Shown: piece by piece, positions 40,891-49,341 of the stretch
Numbering within the stretch: the stretch's first letter is position 1
How the letters are laid out: every line of letters begins with the position of its first letter
Source of the DNA: Duganella guangzhouensis
Lineage (GTDB): Bacteria > Pseudomonadota > Gammaproteobacteria > Burkholderiales > Burkholderiaceae_D
Direction of reading: 5' to 3'
DNA length: 64,000 nucleotides
Assembly: GCF_009674535.1 (NCBI RefSeq)
Contig: NZ_WKJK01000005.1
Location: 310,001 to 374,000, forward strand
The notes under the pieces: model-generated
Databases searched by the model: none
What the model saw: the letters and a program-made list of their open reading frames with translations, nothing else
What the model was told of the DNA's origin: nothing
Program-made: the position numbers and the translations under genes

Positions 40891-42974
40891 ATTTTTTGAA
40901 GACCCTGATTACGGAGGCACGCCGGCACAAGTTTGCCACCCCGGCATTCCTGTTGATGATCCTGGCCATGATCATCCTGCCGCTGCCGCCGATATTGCTG
41001 GACGTGATGTTCACGTTCAACATCGTGCTGGCGCTGATTGTGATCCTGGTGTCGGTGTCGGCGCGGCGGCCGCTGGACTTCTCGGTGTTCCCGACCGTGA
41101 TCCTGGCCACCACCATGCTGCGGCTGACGCTGAACGTGGCGTCGACCCGGGTGGTGCTGCTGCACGGCCACGAGGGCACGGCCGCCGCCGGTCACGTGAT
41201 CGAAGCCTTCGGTATGGTGGTGATCGGCGGTAACTACGTGGTCGGTATCGTGGTGTTCGTGATCCTGATGATCATCAACTTCATGGTGGTGACCAAGGGT
41301 GCGGAACGGATTTCCGAAGTGTCGGCGCGCTTCACACTGGACGCGCTGCCCGGCAAGCAGATGGCGATTGACGCCGACCTCAACGCCGGCCTGATCAACC
41401 AGGAAAAAGCCCAGTTGCGCCGGCTGGAAGTGGCGGCCGAGGCCGACTTCTACGGCGCCATGGACGGTGCCTCCAAGTTTGTGCGCGGCGATGCCGTGGC
41501 CTCGATCCTGATCCTGATCATCAACATGGTCGGCGGCGTCGCGATTGGCGCGCTGATGCAGGACATGTCGTTTGGCGCCGCCTTCAAACAGTACGCGCTG
41601 CTGACCATCGGTGACGGCCTGGTGGCGCAGATCCCGGCGCTGCTGCTGTCGGCCGCCGCCGCGATCCTGGTGACCCGGATCTCCGACTCCGGCGACTTCG
41701 AACAGCAGGTTGGCAGCCAGGTCCTGACCTCGCCGCAAGTGATGTTCAGCGCGGCCGGCATGATGCTGATCCTGGCCGTGGTGCCGGGCATGCCATGGCA
41801 GATGTTTGTGCCGTTCGCGCTGGTGCTGGCCTATGTCGGCTGGAAGCTGCTGAACCGGGTCAAGGTACCCGAGACCAATAATCTGGACGCCATCGAGGCC
41901 GCGCTCAAGGACGATCGCCTGCCCGACCTCGACTGGCACAGCCTGCCGGCGGTGATGCCGCTGCAGGTGGCGGTTGGCTACAAGCTGGTGACGCTGATCG
42001 ACAAAGCGCATGGCGAACCGCTGACCAAGCGCGTCAAGGGCGTGCGCCAGAGTATTTCCGAAGCCATGGGGCTGCTGCTGCCGCCGATCTCGGTGCGCGA
42101 CGACCTTGGCCTGAAGCCGACCCAGTACTCGGTGATTTTATCCGGCAGCGTGGTGGCCCAGGCCGAAGTGTTTGCCGACCGCCTGATGGCGATTCCGTCG
42201 CCGAACGTATATGGCCAGATCGACGGCATTCCCGGCATCGAACCAGCCTACGGCATGCCGGTGACCTGGGTTGAAACCAGCGAAAAAGCCAACGCGCTGG
42301 GGCTGGGCTACCAGGTGGTGGAAGCGCCGAGCGCGATCGCCACCCACTTGTCCAAGCTGATCCGCGAATACCTGCCGGAACTGTTCCGCCACGAAGACGT
42401 GCCGGCGCTGATGGAGCGTCTGACGGCGGTGTCGCCCAAGCTGGCCTCGGCGCTGGACAAGGCGCTGACGCATACCCAGATGCTGCGCGTATTCCGCGTG
42501 CTGCTGGCCGAGAACGTCTCACTGAAAGATATCGTGCCGATCGCCACCACGCTGGTGGACAGCTCGGAGACCACCAAGGACCCGATCCTGCTGGCGGCCG
42601 AAGTGCGCTGCGCGCTGCGGCGCCAGATCGTCACCAGCCTGTTCGGCCAGAAGACCGAGATGCAAGCGTTCAACCTGGGCGGCGACCTCGAAAACATGTT
42701 GCTTGGCTCATTGAACCAGGCGCGCCAGAGCGGCAAAGTGGTGCTGGACAACTACCCGATCGACCCGCACCTGCTGGCGCAGCTGCAAGTCAACATGCCG
42801 GTGGCGCGCGAGCAGATGAAACAGCAGGCCACGCCGCCGCTGCTGCTGGTGCTGCCGCAGATCCGGCCGCTGCTGGCGCGCTACGCCCGCCTGTTCGCGC
42901 CCGGCCTGCACGTACTGTCCTACAACGAAATCCCCGAAAACCGCGAAGTCAGCATCATCGGCACCGTCGGCTAA
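40887..42974 (+). CDS. flhA: Flagellar export apparatus protein FlhA
   Basis: Large nonameric ring of the export gate that docks chaperone-substrate complexes. 695 residues: eight transmembrane helices in the first half, the FHIPEP signature region (RRPLDFSVFPTVILATTMLR, LNVASTRVVLLHG, GTAAAGHVIEAFG) and LDALPGKQMAIDADLNAGLI, then the cytoplasmic domain. Start is GTG within GTGA. It is the last gene of the fliM operon and is followed by a perfect palindrome. Its distance from any flhF, flhG or che gene is unknown, since none lies in the window. Confidence 0.96.
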   Translation: MNFLKTLITEARRHKFATPAFLLMILAMIILPLPPILLDVMFTFNIVLALIVILVSVSARRPLDFSVFPTVILATTMLRLTLNVASTRVVLLHGHEGTAAAGHVIEAFGMVVIGGNYVVGIVVFVILMIINFMVVTKGAERISEVSARFTLDALPGKQMAIDADLNAGLINQEKAQLRRLEVAAEADFYGAMDGASKFVRGDAVASILILIINMVGGVAIGALMQDMSFGAAFKQYALLTIGDGLVAQIPALLLSAAAAILVTRISDSGDFEQQVGSQVLTSPQVMFSAAGMMLILAVVPGMPWQMFVPFALVLAYVGWKLLNRVKVPETNNLDAIEAALKDDRLPDLDWHSLPAVMPLQVAVGYKLVTLIDKAHGEPLTKRVKGVRQSISEAMGLLLPPISVRDDLGLKPTQYSVILSGSVVAQAEVFADRLMAIPSPNVYGQIDGIPGIEPAYGMPVTWVETSEKANALGLGYQVVEAPSAIATHLSKLIREYLPELFRHEDVPALMERLTAVSPKLASALDKALTHTQMLRVFRVLLAENVSLKDIVPIATTLVDSSETTKDPILLAAEVRCALRRQIVTSLFGQKTEMQAFNLGGDLENMLLGSLNQARQSGKVVLDNYPIDPHLLAQLQVNMPVAREQMKQQATPPLLLVLPQIRPLLARYARLFAPGLHVLSYNEIPENREVSIIGTVG

Positions 42975-42990
42975 AGCCCACTTCGTGTCC

Positions 42991-43068
42991 ACTTCGGGGT
43001 CAGTTCTCAAAATCGGACATTGGGTCGTGCACGACCCAATGTCCGATTTTGAGAACTGACCCCGAAGT
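42991..43068. repeat. 78-bp perfect palindrome without a loop
   Basis: Bases 42991-43029 and 43030-43068 are exact reverse complements (39-bp arms, centre GTCGTG|CACGAC). Beyond the arms, TGTCC (42986-42990) and GGACA (43071-43075) pair again across a two-base TA bulge. It fills the gap between flhA and the convergent FliK-like gene and could terminate both transcripts as a long hairpin. The GGGGTCAG...CTGACCCC ends recall dispersed palindromes of Massilia-type genomes. Confidence 0.85.
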
Positions 43069-43087
43069 TAGGACATGAGGTTGCTGG

Positions 43088-44059
43088 TTAAGCGCTTTGT
43101 GAGAATAGGTCGTCGGCGATGACGGGCTGCGATAGCAGCACCGCGACTTCGGCCATGGCTTTGAAGAGCGCCTGGGTCAGGGCGGCGGTGTGCAGGCGGG
43201 TGGGGTGGGCGTGTTCGCCGCCAGAGGCCGGCAGTTCGCGCCGCAGCCGGCAGCGCAGGATGGTCAGGCCGGCGCGGCTGACCACCGCCGCTACTTGCGG
43301 CAGGATGTCGCGCATGTGCTGCATGGAGGCGGTCTGGGCCGCGCCCACTTCCATCACCACGCCGTTGCCGCTGGCCGGCTCCATCTGGATCACCACCCGG
43401 CCGACGCCGGGCAGCATCAGTTCCAGCCGCAACGCGACGCGACTGCGTTTGCGGCGGTTGCGGTCGTATTCTTCATCGTCCTTGACCACGACTTTCAGCA
43501 CCAGCCGCTCGGCGCCCCAGGCGTAGACGGCAAAGCGCCACGGTTCCATTTCGGTCACCAGCGGCGCGCCGGGCCGGCCTTCGCGGCCGCCGGGCGTCGG
43601 ATCGGCCATGAACAGGCTGGCCGGCAGGTGCTGGCCGCTGGCCTGTTCCAGCCAGGCGGCGCGCTGTTCGCCGTAGGTGCGCACCATGACTTGCCACGAG
43701 GCCGCCATGGCCGAGACGTCCGGCGGTTGCCACACCATCTGGCGCGACAGGAAAACTTGATTGGGCCGCATCGCGGCGGCATCGGCGTCGACAATTTCGG
43801 CCAGGGCGGCGGCCAGCGCTTCGGCGCCGCCGGGCGGCAGGCCATGCGCGTCGGGACCGTCGGCCAGGCCACCGATCGAGTTGGGACCGGCGGTGCCGGC
43901 CGGGCCGCTGGGGCCGCCGGGAGCGATCGGGCCGAGCGGGAAATCGATATCGAGCGGGCCTTCGCTGCCGGGTACGCGCGTGACCTGGCCTGCCTGGGGC
44001 AATGGCCGGTCTGGTACCCCAAGGGGGCGCATGGCAGGTCCGATACGATCTACAGCCAT
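43088..44059 (-). CDS. FliK C-terminal-domain-like protein
   Basis: A 323-residue protein. The N-terminal 75 residues are Gly/Pro/Ala-rich and probably disordered. The C-terminal half carries a region resembling the Flg_hook domain of FliK: RVALRLELMLPGVGRVVIQM, NGVVMEVGAAQTASMQHM and DILPQVAAVVSRAGLTIL. A complete fliK exists elsewhere in the locus, so this is a second, divergent copy of the domain. It lies between flhA and the flagellin gene, and its role (a ruler, an export regulator, or a structural part) is unknown. FliK-like identity is moderate; the flagellar context is certain. Confidence 0.6.
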   Translation of the reverse strand: MAVDRIGPAMRPLGVPDRPLPQAGQVTRVPGSEGPLDIDFPLGPIAPGGPSGPAGTAGPNSIGGLADGPDAHGLPPGGAEALAAALAEIVDADAAAMRPNQVFLSRQMVWQPPDVSAMAASWQVMVRTYGEQRAAWLEQASGQHLPASLFMADPTPGGREGRPGAPLVTEMEPWRFAVYAWGAERLVLKVVVKDDEEYDRNRRKRSRVALRLELMLPGVGRVVIQMEPASGNGVVMEVGAAQTASMQHMRDILPQVAAVVSRAGLTILRCRLRRELPASGGEHAHPTRLHTAALTQALFKAMAEVAVLLSQPVIADDLFSQSA

Positions 44060-44087
44060 CAGGCTCGCTTTCTCACGTTACGGGTAT

Positions 44088-44118
44088 AAAAAAAGCCAAC
44101 CGAAATGCTCCGGTTGGC
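44088..44118 (-). terminator. Flagellin gene terminator
   Basis: On the minus strand an 8-bp perfect stem (GCCAACCG and CGGTTGGC, 8-base loop) is followed by seven T residues, a canonical intrinsic terminator for the strongly expressed flagellin message. Confidence 0.88.
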
Positions 44119-44128
44119 CCTTTGACTA

Positions 44129-44154
44129 ATCCGGATATGTTGACATATCCGGAT
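44129..44154. repeat. 26-bp palindrome after the flagellin gene
   Basis: Arms of 12 bases (ATCCGGATATGT and its complement) surround a two-base TG loop, 10 bases after the flagellin stop and before the terminator. It may stabilise the 3' end of the flagellin mRNA. Confidence 0.6.
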
Positions 44155-44164
44155 ATTACTACGA

Positions 44165-45070
44165 TTACTGCAGCAGGGACATAACCAGCGACGAGGTGCT
44201 GTTCGATTGCTTCAGCATCGCGGTGCCAGCTTGCAGCAGCATCTGAGCCGAGGTCATGTTCGACGATTCGGTCGCGAAGTCGGTGTCCATGATACGGCCG
44301 GTTGCAGCTTCGGTGTTGGTCGACACGTTCGACAGATTGTTGTACACGTGGTCCAGACGGTTGGCGGCGGCACCCAGCGACGAACGCACCGAACCGACGT
44401 AGTCGATCGCGTTAGCGATGGTGTCGATGGTGGTGTTGGCAGCGGTCTGGCCGGCGGTGTTGGTGGCGCCGGTGGCGGTACCGTCGGTGCCGTCCGAAAT
44501 TTCAGCGCCAACGGCCGAGCCGCCAGCGGCGTAACGCGCGGTCACGGTGCCCAGCTGGGTGGTCAGCGTGGTCATCGCGGTCGACAGGTCGATCGACATG
44601 GTTTCGGTGCTGGTGGCGCCGATCTGGAACTGCATGGCGCTGCCGATGGTGCCGCCGTCCAGCAGCTTGGAGCCGCCGAAGGTGGTGTTTTTCATGACGT
44701 TGTTCAGCTCGCTACCCAGCGCGTCGTATTCCGACTGCAGAGCGGCCTGGTCTTTTGCGGTCGACGAGGCGTCAGCTGCCTGGGTGGCCAGATCTTTCAT
44801 GCGGGTCAGCATGGTGGTCACTTCGTCAAACGCGCCTTCGGCGGTTTGCAGCATCGAAATCGAGTTCTGGGTGTTGCGCATGGCCATGGCCATACCGCTG
44901 GTTTGTGCTTTCAGACGGGTTGCAATTTGCAGACCAGCAGCGTCGTCCATTGCCGAGTTGACGCGGTAGCCGGTGCTCAGACGGGTCTGCGAGGTCGACA
45001 GGTTCGATTGGGTTTTGGAGATCGAGTTCTGTGCGGACAGGGCAGCAGAATTAGTGTGAAGGCTCAGCAT
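44165..45070 (-). CDS. fliC: Flagellin (lateral-type, LafA-like)
   Basis: Filament subunit. 301 residues: N-terminal coiled coil starting MLSLHTNSAALSAQ, with LSTGYRVNSAMDDAAGLQIA and AMRNTQNSISMLQTAEGAFD; a short variable centre; C-terminal RSSLGAAANRLDHVYNNLSN and SSNMTSAQMLLQAGTAMLKQ. The protein is short, with a small exposed domain, and the MLSLHTN start is what I recall for lateral flagellins. AGGAG seven bases before the ATG gives a strong ribosome site. It is monocistronic with its own terminator. I could not confirm a sigma-28 promoter. Confidence 0.93.
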   Translation of the reverse strand: MLSLHTNSAALSAQNSISKTQSNLSTSQTRLSTGYRVNSAMDDAAGLQIATRLKAQTSGMAMAMRNTQNSISMLQTAEGAFDEVTTMLTRMKDLATQAADASSTAKDQAALQSEYDALGSELNNVMKNTTFGGSKLLDGGTIGSAMQFQIGATSTETMSIDLSTAMTTLTTQLGTVTARYAAGGSAVGAEISDGTDGTATGATNTAGQTAANTTIDTIANAIDYVGSVRSSLGAAANRLDHVYNNLSNVSTNTEAATGRIMDTDFATESSNMTSAQMLLQAGTAMLKQSNSTSSLVMSLLQ

Positions 45071-45269
45071 GAAATAACTCCTGGTAGGTGGATTCAGTTC
45101 GGAGCAAGGTACTCTTTGTGCTCTCCCAAGTACAAGACGACCGTATCTGGAGGGACATTAAATGCTTCGTGGAAATTTCTTCAAAAAAATTTGTAACCGG
45201 CCCGAAATACTGCTGCGTACTCCTGTTTCCACCCGCCGATTATCTGCTGATTGCGCGCCTGGATCAAAT

Positions 45270-45303
45270 GAAAACAGCGCGGCTGGCGGGCCGCGCTGTT
45301 TTC
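45270..45303 (-). terminator. Terminator of the ETF-QO gene
   Basis: A 14-bp perfect stem (starting GAAAACAGCGCGG on the plus strand, 6-base loop) lies directly 3' of the oxidoreductase gene; the stem's outer end supplies a TTTTC tract on the minus strand. Confidence 0.82.
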
Positions 45304-45317
45304 AAAGTGTTGCTTTT

Positions 45318-46994
45318 TTACATATTCGGATAGTTCGGTCCGCCACCACCTTCCGGCGTGATCCAGACGATGTTCTGGGTCGGGTCCTTGATATCGCAGG
45401 TTTTGCAGTGCACGCAGTTCTGGGCGTTGATCTGCAGGCGGTCGGTGTTGTCGTCATTTTTGACGAATTCATACACCCCGGCCGGGCAGTAACGCGCTTC
45501 CGGACCGGCGTACTGGGCCAGGTTGACGTCGACCGGCACGCTTGGGTTCTTCAGCGTCAGGTGGATCGGCTGGTCTTCGGCGTGGTTGGTATTCGAAATG
45601 AATACCGACGACAGGCGGTCGAAGGTCAGCTTGCCATCCGGTTTAGGGTAGACGATGGGCTGGAACTGCGCGGCCGGTTTCAGGCACTCGTGGTCGGCGT
45701 GCGAGTGACGCAGCGTCCATGGTGCCTTGCCACGGAACACGATCTGGTCGATGCCGGCCATCAGCGAACCCAGGTACAGACCCTTGTTCAGCCATGGCTT
45801 GACGTTGCGCGCCACGTGCAGTTCCTCGTGCAGCCAGGATTGCTCAAACGCGACCGGGTAGGCGGCCAGCTCGTCGCTCTGGCGGCCGGCGCCCAGCGCC
45901 TCGAATACCGATGCGGCGGCCAGCATGCCGGATTTGATCGCGGCGTGCGAACCCTTGATGCGGCTCATGTTGAGGAAACCGGCGTCGCAGCCGATCAGCG
46001 CGCCGCCCGGGAACACCAGTTTCGGCAGCGATTGCAGGCCGCCGGCGGTGATCGCGCGGGCGCCGTACGAGATGCGTTTGCCGCCTTCGAGGAAGGGGCG
46101 GATTTCCGGGTGGGTCTTGTAGCGCTGGAATTCCTCGTATGGCGACAGATACGGGTTTTCGTAATTCAGACCGACCACGTAGCCCACCACCACCTGGTTG
46201 TTTTCCAGGTGATACAGGAACGAGCCGCCATAGGTCTTGCTGTCCAGCGGCCAGCCGGTGGTGTGGATCACCAGGCCAGGCTGGTGTTTGGCCGGATCGA
46301 TTTCCCACAGCTCTTTAATGCCGATGCCGTAGGATTGCGGATCTTTGCCCTTGTTCAGGTCGTACTTGGCGATCAGCTGCTTGCCCAGGTGGCCGCGCGC
46401 GCCTTCGGCGAACAGCGTGTATTTGCCGTGCAGCTCCATGCCGAGCTGGAATTCCGGGCCGGCTTCGCCATCGCGCTTGACGCCCATATTGCCGGTGGCG
46501 ATGCCCTTGACCGAGCCATCCTCGTTGTACAGCACCTCTGCGGCGGCGAAGCCAGGGAAGATTTCCACCCCCAGCGCTTCGGCCTGCTGGCCCAGCCAGC
46601 GCACCACGTTGCCCAGCGAAATCACATAGTTGCCGTGGTTTTCAAAGCACTTCGGCAGTAACGCGTTGGGGGTCTTAAAGGAACCGGTTTCGGTGAGGAA
46701 CAGCACGCGGTCTTCGGTGACGGCGGTGTTCAGCGGCGCGCCTTTTTCCTTCCAGTCCGGGATCAGTTCGGTCAGCGCCTTCGGGTCCATCACGGCGCCG
46801 GACAGGGTGTGGGCGCCCAGTTCGCCGCCTTTTTCCAGCACGACGACCGACACTTCCTGGCCTTTTTCAGCGGCCAGCTGTTTGATCTTGATCGCTGCCG
46901 ACAAGCCTGCTGGGCCGCCGCCGACGATCACGACGTCATACTCCATCGCATCGCGTGGGCCATACTGTTCTACGAGATTTTGAGGCTGTGTCAT
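45318..46994 (-). CDS. Electron transfer flavoprotein-ubiquinone oxidoreductase
   Basis: Inner-membrane-associated enzyme passing electrons from reduced ETF (fatty-acid and amino-acid oxidation) to ubiquinone. 558 residues: FAD-binding DVVIVGGGPAGLSAAIKI near residue 20, GAHTLSGAVMDPKAL, a monotopic membrane segment in the middle (GGLQSLPKLVFPGGALIGCDAG), and a C-terminal 4Fe-4S cluster with cysteines in YCPAGVYE and QNCVHCKTCDIKDPTQNI. Length matches the family. It is separated from the flagellin gene by its terminator and is not part of the flagellar locus. Confidence 0.96.
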   Translation of the reverse strand: MTQPQNLVEQYGPRDAMEYDVVIVGGGPAGLSAAIKIKQLAAEKGQEVSVVVLEKGGELGAHTLSGAVMDPKALTELIPDWKEKGAPLNTAVTEDRVLFLTETGSFKTPNALLPKCFENHGNYVISLGNVVRWLGQQAEALGVEIFPGFAAAEVLYNEDGSVKGIATGNMGVKRDGEAGPEFQLGMELHGKYTLFAEGARGHLGKQLIAKYDLNKGKDPQSYGIGIKELWEIDPAKHQPGLVIHTTGWPLDSKTYGGSFLYHLENNQVVVGYVVGLNYENPYLSPYEEFQRYKTHPEIRPFLEGGKRISYGARAITAGGLQSLPKLVFPGGALIGCDAGFLNMSRIKGSHAAIKSGMLAAASVFEALGAGRQSDELAAYPVAFEQSWLHEELHVARNVKPWLNKGLYLGSLMAGIDQIVFRGKAPWTLRHSHADHECLKPAAQFQPIVYPKPDGKLTFDRLSSVFISNTNHAEDQPIHLTLKNPSVPVDVNLAQYAGPEARYCPAGVYEFVKNDDNTDRLQINAQNCVHCKTCDIKDPTQNIVWITPEGGGGPNYPNM

Positions 46995-47034
46995 GGTCTG
47001 TTGTTATAGTGTTTGTGGTGAATGAGAAAATTTT

Positions 47035-47048
47035 AGCACGAACGTGCT
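47035..47048. promoter_or_regulatory. Small palindrome in a divergent promoter region
   Basis: AGCACG-AA-CGTGCT followed by a T-rich run lies in the 173-base divergent region between the ETF-QO and SDR genes. It could be an operator or a short hairpin; a terminator makes little sense between divergent genes. Confidence 0.35.
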
Positions 47049-47167
47049 TCTTTTTTGTTTGGATTGCTGCCATTTTCCGCGACATTATTAGACACCGCAA
47101 TCTAATCCTGGGGATTTATGTAATGATGACGGCTAGAGGTCGTGATCACCAACACTAGGAGCAATAC

Positions 47168-47944
47168 GTGGGCATAGAAGTCAACTTTGAGGGAAAAATT
47201 GCGCTGATCACCGGCGCCTCCAGCGGTCTGGGAGCCCGGTTTGCCAAAGTGCTGGCCCAGGCGGGCGCCCAGGTGGTGCTGGCCTCGCGCCGCACCGAGC
47301 GGCTGAAGGAATTGCGTGCCGAGATCGAGGCCGACGGCGGCGCCGCCCATGTGGTCAGCCTGGACGTGACCGAGTACGCCAGCATCAAGTCGGCCATCGC
47401 GCACGCCGAGACCGAGGCCGGGCCGATCGATATCCTGGTCAATAACTCGGGCGTGTCCACCACCCAGCGGCTGGCGGACGTGACGCCGGAAGACTATAAC
47501 TTCGTCATGGACACCAATCTGCGCGGCGCTTTTTTCGTGGCGCAGGAAACCGCCAAGCGCATGATCGCGCGCGCCAAGGGCGATCCGAGCAAGAAACACC
47601 GTATCATCAACATCGCCTCGGTGGCCGGACTGCGGGTGATGCCGCAGATCGGCGTGTATTGCATGAGCAAGGCCGGGGTGGTGCAGATGACCAAGGCGAT
47701 GGCGGTGGAGTGGGGCAAGTACGGCATCAATACCAATGCGATTTGCCCCGGCTATATTTCGACCGAGATCAATGAGGATTACTTTGCCAGCGAGCAGGGC
47801 CAGAAGCTGATCGAGATGTTGCCGCGCAAGCGTCCCGGCAAGCCGGAGGATCTGGATGGCCTGTTGTTGCTGCTGGCCGGCGAGGACTCCAACTTCATCA
47901 ACGGCGCCATCATCAGCGCCGACGATGGCATGACGGCGACCTAA
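47168..47944 (+). CDS. Short-chain dehydrogenase/reductase (SDR)
   Basis: A 258-residue NAD(P)-dependent oxidoreductase with a classical SDR fold: TGASSGLG cofactor loop at residue 15, NNSG, catalytic Ser in IASVAGL and YCMSK for Tyr and Lys, then CPGYISTEI. The Arg pair in LASRRTERL after beta-2 suggests NADP. The GTG start has AGGAG six bases upstream. Substrate unknown; closeness to ETF-QO and scoAB suggests acyl-CoA or hydroxyacid chemistry, but that is inference. Confidence 0.92.
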   Translation: MGIEVNFEGKIALITGASSGLGARFAKVLAQAGAQVVLASRRTERLKELRAEIEADGGAAHVVSLDVTEYASIKSAIAHAETEAGPIDILVNNSGVSTTQRLADVTPEDYNFVMDTNLRGAFFVAQETAKRMIARAKGDPSKKHRIINIASVAGLRVMPQIGVYCMSKAGVVQMTKAMAVEWGKYGINTNAICPGYISTEINEDYFASEQGQKLIEMLPRKRPGKPEDLDGLLLLLAGEDSNFINGAIISADDGMTAT

Positions 47945-48501
47945 AGCTGCACGCCCACCAGCTTGTGGACCAGCTCGGACGAAGTCGAGGCCGAGAACTT
48001 GCGCATCAGCCTGGCGCGGTGCATTTCCACCGTGCGCGGGCTGAGGTCGACCTGGCGCGCGATGGTCTTGCTGGTCTTGCCTTCGACCAGCAGGGCGGCG
48101 ATTTCGCGCTCGCGCGGCGTCAGTTCGGCGGTGACCGGGCGTTTTTCGCTGACATCCTCGAAGGTCCAGATACCCGGACCCAGCGGCTCGCCCGGCAGCA
48201 TGGCGTGGCCGGTGACGTGGCACCAGAACAGCTCGCCGTCGGCGCGGCGCATGATGCGTTCGTCCGAATAGCGGCCCTTGGCGTTCATGATGGGGATGAT
48301 ACGGTCGCCGGTGCGCAGGAACTCGTCCATGGTTGGATACAGCGCCAGGAACGACAGCCCGTCCAGCTGGGCGCGGGTGTAGCCGAACATGCCGGCCAGC
48401 GCCTCGTTGCAGGTCTGGATGGTGCGGTTTTCCGAAATGCACATGCCGACTGGCGCATGCAGGAAAATCGACTCGTAATCAATAATGGTCTGTGCACGCA
48501 T
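47941..48501 (-). CDS. PAS-LuxR transcriptional regulator
   Basis: A 186-residue one-component regulator. The N-terminal PAS domain (APVGMCISENRTIQTCNEAL, MFGYTRAQLDGLSFLAL, RADGELFWCHVTGHAM) could sense a ligand or redox state. The C-terminal LuxR-type helix-turn-helix is LTPREREIAALLVEGKTSKT and VDLSPRTVEMHRARLMRKF. The ATG at 48501 is the first reasonable start; a GTG at 48579 would add 26 residues. It is divergent from scoA, which makes it a candidate regulator of that operon, and its stop overlaps the SDR gene by 4 bases. Confidence 0.88.
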   Translation of the reverse strand: MRAQTIIDYESIFLHAPVGMCISENRTIQTCNEALAGMFGYTRAQLDGLSFLALYPTMDEFLRTGDRIIPIMNAKGRYSDERIMRRADGELFWCHVTGHAMLPGEPLGPGIWTFEDVSEKRPVTAELTPREREIAALLVEGKTSKTIARQVDLSPRTVEMHRARLMRKFSASTSSELVHKLVGVQL

Positions 48502-48622
48502 TGGAGCAGGTATTTCTACGGTATTGAACTTTCGATGTGCGTATTCTATGCTGGATCGCCGCGTCGCTAACGAACACACAACGTTGACGACGCATTATGC
48601 AACACAATCATAAGGGACATCC

Positions 48623-49324
48623 ATGAACAAACTCTATCCGGACGCCGCCGCCGCCCTGGCCGGCGTGGTACAGAACGGGCAAACCATCGCGGTCGGCGGC
48701 TTCGGCCTGTGCGGCATCCCGGAGGCGCTGATCGGCGCGCTGCGCGATTCCGGCGTCACCGGCCTGACCGCCATTTCCAACAATGCCGGCGTCGATGGTT
48801 TCGGCCTCGGCCAGCTGCTGGAAACCCGCCAGATCAAAAAAATGATCGCGTCTTACGTCGGTGAAAACAAGGAATTCGCGCGCCAATACCTGGCCGGCGA
48901 GCTGGAACTGGAGTTCACGCCGCAGGGCACGCTGGCCGAGAAATTGCGCGCCGGCGGCGCCGGCATCCCGGCCTTCTTCACCAAAACTGGCGTCGGCACC
49001 ATCGTTGCCGATGGCAAGGAAATCCGCGAGTTTGACGGCGAACAATACGTGATGGAGCGCAGCCTGGTGGCCGACGTGGCGCTGGTCAAAGCCTGGAAGG
49101 CCGACAAGGCCGGCAATCTGGTGTTCCGCAAGACCGCGCGCAACTTCAACCCGAACGCCGCCATGGCCGGCAAGATCTGCATCGTCGAAGTCGAACAACT
49201 GGTCGAGACCGGCGAGATCGATCCGGATCAGGTGCACCTGCCGAGCATCTTTGTCCATCGCATCGTGGTCAACGCCACGCCGGAAAAACGCATCGAGCAG
49301 CGCACCATCCGCGCCGCCAATTAA
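48623..49324 (+). CDS. scoA: 3-oxoacid CoA-transferase subunit A
   Basis: Alpha subunit of succinyl-CoA:3-ketoacid CoA-transferase, which activates acetoacetate for catabolism. 233 residues; the family signature [19 protein letters not shown] is near residue 22, and [36 protein letters not shown] and [13 protein letters not shown] follow. AAGGGA precedes the ATG. It forms a two-gene operon with scoB 17 bases downstream. Confidence 0.94.
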   Translation: MNKLYPDAAAALAGVVQNGQTIAVGGFGLCGIPEALIGALRDSGVTGLTAISNNAGVDGFGLGQLLETRQIKKMIASYVGENKEFARQYLAGELELEFTPQGTLAEKLRAGGAGIPAFFTKTGVGTIVADGKEIREFDGEQYVMERSLVADVALVKAWKADKAGNLVFRKTARNFNPNAAMAGKICIVEVEQLVETGEIDPDQVHLPSIFVHRIVVNATPEKRIEQRTIRAAN

Positions 49325-49341
49325 GAATATCGGAGATTACT

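Noticed and set aside
45071..45240. Possible sigma-28 promoter before the flagellin gene
   Set aside because: A GCCGGTTA-like -10 was seen, but no TAAA-type -35 lies 11-15 bases upstream; too weak to list.
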